Shown in pieces: positions 1 to 5,700 of a stretch of 7,147 nucleotides of DNA. Both the position numbers and the translations under genes were made by a program. Position 1 is the first letter of the stretch; the number at the start of each line of letters is the position of its first letter. The DNA lies in assembly GCA_964459305.1 (NCBI GenBank), contig CAYWNA010000424.1, positions 1 through 7,147 of the forward strand, written 5' to 3'. Origin of the DNA: CAYWNA01 sp964459305 (GTDB lineage: Bacteria; Planctomycetota; Planctomycetia; Pirellulales; Pirellulaceae). Under the pieces are notes generated by a model, which saw nothing but the letters and a program-made list of their open reading frames with translations, did not search any database and was not told the origin of the DNA.

Positions 1-311
1 AGATGATCTCTTTCGAACACGGCGGGATCTCGCGAAACGACCGTCGTAAATGCGCCCGTCTTTTCGCCCATGCACATGAAGGCATGGTTCGCGTAGGGGA
101 TCGAGCCGTGTCCGCCATATCCCACATTGCCGTCATAGATCAGGAGCTTGCGAGGTTCCTTGGGCACCTCTGTTGCCTTCGCCGGCAACACCCTCTCCAC
201 CTGCTGCCTTGCGTCATCGGAAAGCGGACGACGTGGTCTCTGGGCAAACGCCGCCGTTGCCAGCGGAAGGATGAGGGTCGTGAACAAAAGTGTACGTACA
301 GTAGTTTTCAT
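1..311 (-). CDS. Secreted ThuA-like domain protein, N-terminal fragment (runs off window)
   Basis: Reading the minus strand from ATG at 311 gives 103 uninterrupted codons to the window edge; the C-terminus lies outside. The start is supported by GAGG at 324-321, 9 nt upstream. Residues 1-23 form a signal peptide: basic start MKTTVR, a hydrophobic core, then AFA before Q24, a good signal peptidase I site. A charged linker (24-53) leads into RKLLIYDGNVGYGGHGSIP (54-72) and TGAFTTVVSRDPAVFE (85-100). These match the opening beta strand, the H-x-SIP motif and the TGAF...DPAVF segment of ThuA-like proteins (trehalose-utilisation family, class I glutamine-amidotransferase-like fold). The family is linked to sugar metabolism and is abundant in planctomycetes, often exported, but its biochemical activity is mostly undefined. 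The gene lies downstream of the kinase on the same strand with a 313-nt gap, so it probably has its own promoter. The family call is fairly firm; the substrate is unknown. Confidence 0.85.
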   Translation of the reverse strand, partial: MKTTVRTLLFTTLILPLATAAFAQRPRRPLSDDARQQVERVLPAKATEVPKEPRKLLIYDGNVGYGGHGSIPYANHAFMCMGEKTGAFTTVVSRDPAVFERDH

Positions 312-377
312 CGGGGCTTACCTCGCTTTGTCTATGTCTGCAGGATCCCGGGGCGTGGCTTGGAAGAGATTACACAT

Positions 378-406
378 AATATAGTCTGGCCAGGCATCGT
401 GTGGAA
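378..406 (-). promoter_or_regulatory. Candidate promoter of the ThuA-like gene
   Basis: On the minus strand TATATT (383-378) is a 5-of-6 match to a -10 box. It sits 66 nt upstream of the ThuA-like start codon in an AT-rich patch. The hexamer at the right distance (TTCCAC, 406-401, 17-nt spacer) is a poor -35. The position is sensible but the match is weak, and planctomycete promoter consensus is not well defined. Confidence 0.25.
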
Positions 407-424
407 ATGCGATTGAATCTGGTA

Positions 425-459
425 ACACGATTTGGCATCATAATATCATGTAATCGTGT
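425..459. promoter_or_regulatory. 8-bp inverted repeat, possible operator
   Basis: ACACGATT (425-432) and AATCGTGT (452-459) are perfect inverted copies separated by 19 nt of AT-rich sequence. The pair lies just upstream of the candidate ThuA-gene promoter and downstream of the kinase. It could be a dimeric regulator site or part of a weak hairpin. An 8-bp match at this spacing can also arise by chance. Confidence 0.2.
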
Positions 460-487
460 AATGCAGTTGGGCGGTGGTGTATCGCGA

Positions 488-531
488 CTATACCGCCCGC
501 GGGCGAAGATGACTCGTTTAACCGCAAGCCG
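488..531 (-). repeat. Palindrome family B, half copy (44 bp)
   Basis: The reverse complement of this stretch matches 2586-2629 at 38 of 44 positions without gaps, including an identical 20-nt run at 512-531. It corresponds to the right arm and right flank of the complete family B hairpin at 2523-2602. The left arm is missing: where it should begin, the sequence runs straight into the family A hairpin, with 527-531 shared by both. It is therefore a truncated or recombined copy. Confidence 0.75.
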
Positions 532-591
532 AAGTCGCCAGACTTTGGTCGCATGACATGGGAACCGCCAAACTCTGGCGAGTTCGGCTAC
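527..591 (-). repeat. Palindrome family A hairpin, copy 1
   Basis: Arms 527-548 and 568-589 pair at 20 of 22 positions around a 19-nt loop (549-567). The two mismatches are G534/G582 and C543/C573. The reverse complement of 534-548 and of 568-591 is identical to the copy at 7094-7147 (15 and 24 nt), whereas the loops differ in length and sequence. In kinase orientation the hairpin starts 34 nt after the stop codon. It could help end or stabilise the kinase transcript, but no U-tract follows, so it is not a standard intrinsic terminator. Confidence 0.8.
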
Positions 592-624
592 ATCTACTTC
601 CCTGGATTGTTGCGGCAACGATCC

Positions 625-2049
625 TCAGCAACACTGTGCCAAAACGAAAGCCAGTGTTGCCGCGACCAATGCGAGCGTTCCCGTTTGCACTCGACTGCGG
701 TGCCGCCGCATCCAGCGAGCGAATCGTTCAGCGCCGCTTTCCCGATATGCCGAAACGGGTTCGCCGGCCATCCAGCGTTCGATGTCTGCGACCATGTCTG
801 CCGGAGAAGCGTAGCGGTCGCTTGGTGACAACGCCATGGCCTTCATGCAGATGGCTTCCAACGGCCGCGGGATGTCTGGCTTTAACTCGCGTGGACGCGG
901 GAATTCGCCCCGCTGGATCTTCTCCAGAAAGCCGTCACGGTCGGTGAACGGTCCACGACCCGTTAGCAGACAGTAGAGCGTCGCCCCCAACCCATATACA
1001 TCCGTAGCCCGGCTGAGCTGGTCCGCGTCGCCAGACGCCTGTTCGGGGCTCATGTAAGCCGGTGTGCCTTCGGGGCTGCCCATCAGCGATTGGTCCGAAC
1101 CGTTGCCGGACATGGAGCTCAATGTGCTTTCGTCATCTTCGCACGTGTCGTCCTCGTCTGGACATTCGACGATCCTCGCCAATCCCCAGTCGAGCAATAA
1201 CGTTTCGCCATACTTTCCAAGCATCACATTCGTCGGCTTGACGTCCAAGTGAAGCACTCCACGGCTGTGGGCGTAACTGATCGTATTGCAGACATCGATA
1301 AAACGCCGCAACAGTCTCTGCAACTCGACCACCAACTGCCCCCGATTGGCCGCGGGAACATCCGTCGTATAGAATTTCACAATCGCCTGTTTCAAGTTCT
1401 CGCCGTGTATCAGCCGCATCGCATAGTAGGGCCCGCCGTTTGGGTAGGCTTCCAAGCCGTAGACAGGCACGACACCCGGATGCTCAAGAGAGGCAGTGAT
1501 CTCGGCTTCAAGAACGAAACGCTCTCGAATCTTCGGGTTATCGGCATAACGGGGCCTGATCTGTTTCACGGCAACCGTGCGTCCGAACTCCTCATCCCGA
1601 GCCGTCATCACGTGCCCAACACCGCCCTTTGCGTGCAGTTCGAGCACCCGAAAACGTCTCCGGGCCGCCTCGGCCTTATCGGATTCCCTCGACGTGGGAG
1701 GCAAAGTCACGTGCTGCACCGTATCACCCGACAGACGCACGGTAGCCTCCACCTCGGGAACATAATCACCGGTGACCTCGATTGTCATCGGCGCCGTACA
1801 GCAAGTGGTCCCCATGTGCTTCCGAGGATCGCTCTCTTGCCATTCAACTCGCTGGTCGACGGATTCGTCTACCAGCATTCGCCGCTCTTGTGTCAATGCC
1901 TCTTGATGCACCAATAGCTCTCCCAATGGTCGCGACTTGTCAGCCACCCATTCGCGCATTGCGCTGACCAACTGCTCACGATTAACCAGCCCCATCTTCA
2001 GCGCGACGGCCCCAAACACGAGGCTGCGATCGGCTACAGCGTTCGGCAT
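625..2049 (-). CDS. Membrane-anchored Ser/Thr protein kinase, planctomycete type, HLD variant
   Basis: 474 residues. ATG at 2049 is chosen because AAGGGG (2062-2057) lies 7 nt upstream; an in-frame TTG at 2094 has no ribosome-binding site. Residues 1-60 resemble the small N-terminal module of many planctomycete kinases (LVFGAVALKMGLV, then DKSRPLGELL). The kinase domain spans about 134-395: glycine loop KGGVGHV (141-147), ATP lysine K162, helix-C glutamate E181, catalytic loop HLDVKPTN (267-274), DWG (287-289), MSPEQ (333-337) and D350. The catalytic Asp (D269), Lys (K271) and Asn (N274) are present, so activity is plausible, but the usual HRD arginine is leucine. DWG is common in planctomycete kinases. 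The activation segment is long and rich in Asp, Glu and Ser (about 295-325). A basic stretch (RWMRRHRSR) precedes one hydrophobic segment (456-472), and the protein stops two residues later, so there is no sensor domain outside the membrane. Targets are unknown. Confidence 0.93.
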   Translation of the reverse strand: MPNAVADRSLVFGAVALKMGLVNREQLVSAMREWVADKSRPLGELLVHQEALTQERRMLVDESVDQRVEWQESDPRKHMGTTCCTAPMTIEVTGDYVPEVEATVRLSGDTVQHVTLPPTSRESDKAEAARRRFRVLELHAKGGVGHVMTARDEEFGRTVAVKQIRPRYADNPKIRERFVLEAEITASLEHPGVVPVYGLEAYPNGGPYYAMRLIHGENLKQAIVKFYTTDVPAANRGQLVVELQRLLRRFIDVCNTISYAHSRGVLHLDVKPTNVMLGKYGETLLLDWGLARIVECPDEDDTCEDDESTLSSMSGNGSDQSLMGSPEGTPAYMSPEQASGDADQLSRATDVYGLGATLYCLLTGRGPFTDRDGFLEKIQRGEFPRPRELKPDIPRPLEAICMKAMALSPSDRYASPADMVADIERWMAGEPVSAYRESGAERFARWMRRHRSRVQTGTLALVAATLAFVLAQCC

Positions 2050-2056
2050 GGTATAT

Positions 2057-2062
2057 CCCCTT
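2057..2062 (-). promoter_or_regulatory. Ribosome binding site of the kinase (decides the start)
   Basis: AAGGGG on the minus strand lies 7 nt before ATG 2049. It favours that start over the TTG 45 nt further upstream, which has no purine-rich site before it. Confidence 0.7.
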
Positions 2063-2170
2063 CTGATCTCTGGCTGAACGAGCGTTGACTGCAACGTTTT
2101 ACCAAGGAAACGGCAAACGAGACCCGATGTTGCACGAAAAATAGGGAAGACCTATCGGCCGATGAATGCG

Positions 2171-2190
2171 GCGAGCAGATGCATGCTCGC
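2171..2190. promoter_or_regulatory. 7-bp inverted repeat, possible operator
   Basis: GCGAGCA (2171-2177) and TGCTCGC (2184-2190) are perfect inverted copies with a 6-nt spacer, about 120 nt upstream of the kinase start codon. A 10-bp palindrome lies 8 nt away at 2154-2163. The layout fits a regulator-binding site for the kinase promoter, but nothing proves it. Confidence 0.25.
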
Positions 2191-2522
2191 AAGGATTTAG
2201 GTAGGTCCACGGGGCGGCCACCGTCTAAAGAAAACGAAACGAGGCAGTTGTATCCCAGGAGAGCGACCGCAACATCGTTGCGTCGCCCAAATCGCATTCA
2301 GCCTCTCCCCGTTACAGATGCTCGCAGAAAGTTCGCTAGCCACTATAGAAACGCTGAATGTCAGCCGACATTGCGCGAAATCTGGAAAAAACACCAGAGG
2401 AGCTATTTGGCCCGCGATCCCACGGTGTCTGCGGTACCCTTGTAACGATTTGACGGTATAGTACACCTTGTCCATCCAACCGGGATTAGCCAACAATGGA
2501 GTTCCAGCTATGACGCATCTGC

Positions 2523-2629
2523 CGTTTAACCGCAAGCCGGAGGCGTGCGCGTAAGCCGCTGGCCATGCCCATTCGCGCACGCCTCCGGCTTGCGGTTAAA
2601 CGAGTTATTTTCGCCTGGGAGGGGTATAG
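2523..2629 (+). repeat. Palindrome family B, complete hairpin plus conserved right flank
   Basis: Arms 2523-2551 and 2574-2602 are perfect reverse complements over 29 bp, with a 22-nt loop (2552-2573). The arms carry GTTTAACCGCAAGCCGG and its complement. Similarity to the half copy at 488-531 continues past the arm to 2629, so the repeat unit is larger than the hairpin. It lies between divergent promoters, where neither gene would need a terminator. This fits a REP/MITE-like palindromic repeat better than a terminator. No transposase or target-site duplication is evident. Confidence 0.85.
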
Positions 2630-2705
2630 ACGATCGCGAGTGGCGCCGGAGGTCGAGGATGGGCTGCTCGCCGCAATCCGCGAGTTACTGAATACTGACG
2701 ACTAA
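2565..2705 (+). CDS. Possible small ORF upstream of the dehydrogenase (unproven)
   Basis: ATG 2565 opens 46 codons ending in TAA 2703-2705, 15 nt before and in the same frame as the dehydrogenase start at 2721. The first part is encoded by the family B repeat. The last 21 codons (VAPEVEDGLLAAIRELLNTD and a final D, from GTG 2640) look more protein-like: mostly G or C at third positions and a plausible amphipathic helix. There is no ribosome-binding site before ATG 2565; GGAGGGG (2618-2624) is 15 nt from GTG 2640, rather far. It could be a leader peptide, the tail of a gene disrupted by the repeat, or chance. I do not recognise the sequence. Confidence 0.2.
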   Translation: MPIRARLRLAVKRVIFAWEGYRRSRVAPEVEDGLLAAIRELLNTDD

Positions 2706-2720
2706 CGAAAGACGGACGAC

Positions 2721-5700
2721 ATGCTTCTTTGGCGATACGGTATTCAAGTCGGCTTCTGGACGACGCTGCTTGCGTGCACGACGCGTGCCGAGACGTTACG
2801 CATCGACATCGGCCACACCAGCACAGCCTCTTCGACGAATGAAGTCCAGTCGGGCTTTGAGGACCTTTCGGCGGCCAATCAGAACGGTCAAGTGATGGGA
2901 CGAGCCACGGAGACCTGGTCAAGAACATTCGGAAGCTCACTCGGCGAGGACGGGCATGTTTCGGTGTCACTCGAATCGCCGGATCCCGCATCGCGGATCT
3001 TGGCGTTTCGTGACCGAGGCAACATGAGCACCGAGCTTGGGGATTTGGCCGAGGATTTCGTATTCAACGAGGCGCAGCTCAACTTGACTGTCGCCGGCCT
3101 CAAGCCGGGCCTCTACGCCATGACCACCTGGCACCACGATCCTCAGTACGTCGGAGGCATGATCGATATCAAGATCGGCTCTCGAACGGTGGTGGGAGGG
3201 CTGGTTCAAACCACGGGGTTTTCGACCGCGCCAGCTTCTGCGGCGTTTGCGATCGAAGTCGCAGGCGGCGATCCGGTGGTGATCCAGATCGTGAGCCAGA
3301 GCCGGGACGATGCATTTGTTGCCTACCTGAATGGGTTTTGCCTGACGCCCGCTACGCTTGTCGCGACGTTCGATGTAGACCATTCGGAAAGCCCGGTAAC
3401 ACTAGCAACGGGAGGGGCCGATGGCGGTGCTTACACATCGATCCACCACCGGCCAGGCAAACCGACAGCGGGCACCTCGCCGGTGAATGGCGATGGTGTT
3501 ACGACAACGCTGGCCGCCGCGAACTCCAACGATTTCAGGGACAACGGTGCGACAGGTGGGCTTTCCGGGAGCGTTCAGGCCAATCTACTCCGGGACTTCG
3601 TGTGGTTCGACTCATCGGCATCTGAGCATCGCGACGGCAATCTGACGGTCGACATCGATGGTCTCGAACCGGGCTGCCGTTACCTGCTCACGTGGTACGC
3701 CTACGATAACGGCCTCGACGTGGGACATCCGATGTTCGTCTACCAGGATCGCGTCGCCGAAGAGACGCTATTGTTCACCAATGTCGATACATTCTTGTAC
3801 ACCAAAGCGAATGACCTTCGCCGCGAATCGAGTCCTAACGACGCCGCCTACACATTCCTGGCAACGACAAATGACCGCGGCAAAATCCACTTGATCGCTG
3901 GACGAGGTGGCGTGATCGGCTCGAACAACACCAACGACGGCCCGACGGACACGATTCTGAATGGCCTGACGATAGGTACGACGGAAGGGCTGTCCAAGAT
4001 CTGGCTGGCCAGCTTCGTCAACCGTCCCGCGGCGGCCGCTCGAACCGCCGTGAATCCACTGGGCGACTCCTTGGCCAAAGATTACTCGACGGAGGTCGAG
4101 TTGATTCCGCCCACTGAGCCGGGCGATGCAGAAGCGACCTTCGAAGTGGAACCTGGATTTCGCGTCGAGTTGGTGGCGGCCGAACCGCTGGTGATGGATC
4201 CGGTCGGGATGTCGTTCGACGAACGTGGAAGGCTGTTCGTCGCCGAAATGCGAGGCTACAACCAAGGCAACCGCGTCCCGTGCAGCGACGCCCGCAAACT
4301 GGCCATGGAGACGGAGAAGCTGGGATGTGTGAAACTTCTGGAGGACATCGACGGCGACGGCCGTTTTGACAAGCATACGGTTTACGTCGATGATCTCATC
4401 TGGCCAAACGGCGTCTTTGCCTACGACGGCGGTGTGTTCGTGGCTGCTGCGCCGGACCTGCTGTACTGTAAGGACACGGACGGCGATGGCCGGGCGGATA
4501 TCCGTGACGTCGTCTTGACCGGATTCGGCTACGGCAACTGGCAGCACTTGCCCAACAGCTTCCGATGGGGTCTTGATAGCCGCATTCACGGCGCCAGCGC
4601 CTCCGGCGGTGGTTCGATCCTCTGCCCCACCCGTCCCGATGAAAAGGCCGTTCAGTTACGCGGCCGCGACTTCGCCTTCGACCCGCGTACGCTGCACCTT
4701 ACTCCGACGAACAATAGCGCCCAGTTCGGGCTGAGCTTTGACGACTGGGGAAGGAAGTTCGTGTGCAGCAACAGCGCGCATATTTTCTTGGTCTTCTACG
4801 AAGACCGCTACGTGGCGCGCAACCCCTACTTGGCTGCTCCAGGTTCCTCGCGGCTGATCGCGGCCGCGGGTACGCTGGCTCCGGTGTTTCGCATCAGTCC
4901 GCCGGAGCCGCACCGGGTCGTGTGGATGCGGATGCGGACATCGGGCGTGATCAAGGGGATCATCGAGAAAGGCGGCGCAGCGACCGGCTTTATCACCGCA
5001 GCTGGCGGCACCACCATCTATCGAGGTGATGCGTGGCCCGCGAATTACCGCAACAACTCATTCACGCCGGAATGCTCCGGAAACCTGGTGCACCGTAACG
5101 TGCTGGAGCCCGATGGCGTCGGGCTGGTCGCTCGACGTGTGGACAAGAACCGCGAGTTCCTGTCTTCGCGCGACATTTGGTTCCGGCCCGTCAACATGCG
5201 CAACGGTCCCGACGGCAACCTCTACATCGCCGATATGTATCGTCAAGTGATCAACGAAGGCGTGGTGCTGCCGCCGACGCTCAGAAAATGCTTCGACCTG
5301 ACCGAAGGCTGCAGCCGCGGCCGCATTTACCGTGTCGTGCCCGACGGATTCACGCAGCCAAAGATCCCCGATCTCAGCAAGGCCACCACGACGGAGTTGG
5401 TGAAACTGTTGGAGCACCCCAACGCCTGGCACCATGTTAGCGCCGCCCGATTGCTCTACCAGCGCCAGGACACCGCGACGATCGGGCCACTTGAACAGTT
5501 GGCTGTCGAGTCGTCCTCACCGCTGGGGCGGCTGCACGCGATGTACGCCCTCGATAGTCTTGCAGCGCTTTCCGCCGAGGCAATCCTCCCGCGTCTGGAT
5601 GACCAACATCCGCGCGTCCGCCAACATGCAGTGCGCCTGGCCGAGAAAGTACTGGCTGATTCATCGGCCGTGGGGGAAAAGCTCTTCTCCATGGTCCGCA

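Larger units (their letters stand above)
2050..2720. other. Divergent intergenic region between kinase and cytochrome-dehydrogenase
   Basis: This 671-bp region separates two divergent genes and must hold both promoters. It contains the kinase ribosome-binding site, a perfect 10-bp palindrome ATCGGCCGAT (2154-2163), a 7-bp inverted repeat (2171-2190), the family B hairpin (2523-2602) and a possible small ORF (2565-2705). I could not identify convincing -35/-10 pairs for either gene. TATAG-containing strings occur at 2457-2462 and 2625-2630, but neither has a good -35 at the right distance. Between about 2200 and 2500 I see no recognisable gene on either strand; the open frames there have protein-unlike composition and no ribosome-binding site. 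Confidence 0.6.

Noticed and set aside
3..416. 137-codon plus-strand frame over the first 400 bases
   Set aside because: It is antisense to the ThuA-like gene, whose signal peptide, ribosome-binding site and family motifs are clear. The plus-strand product has no recognisable features.
488..591. CRISPR-like or insertion-sequence interpretation of the repeats
   Set aside because: There are no regularly spaced direct repeats with unique spacers, no cas genes, no transposase gene and no visible target-site duplication.
370..618. 82-codon minus-strand frame after the kinase
   Set aside because: Its sequence is largely the translation of the A and B repeats. It has no ribosome-binding site and no protein-like pattern outside them.
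558..947. Plus-strand frames overlapping the kinase 3' end
   Set aside because: They are antisense to the conserved kinase domain and have repeat-derived or low-quality composition.
1249..1917. 222-codon plus-strand frame
   Set aside because: It lies entirely opposite the kinase catalytic domain, where the minus strand carries all conserved motifs in order. It is a GC-rich shadow frame.
2440..2462. Promoter from TTGTAA and TATAGT upstream of the dehydrogenase
   Set aside because: The spacer is only 11 nt, too short for a standard promoter, and no better -35 lies at 16-18 nt.
2179..2580. Plus and minus frames of 88 and 127 codons in the divergent intergenic region
   Set aside because: They overlap each other on opposite strands, lack ribosome-binding sites and have no recognisable motif. 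The minus frame starts inside the family B hairpin.
2523..2602. Family B hairpin as an intrinsic terminator
   Set aside because: It lies between divergent gene starts, not after a gene, and the 22-nt loop and lack of a following T-run do not fit.
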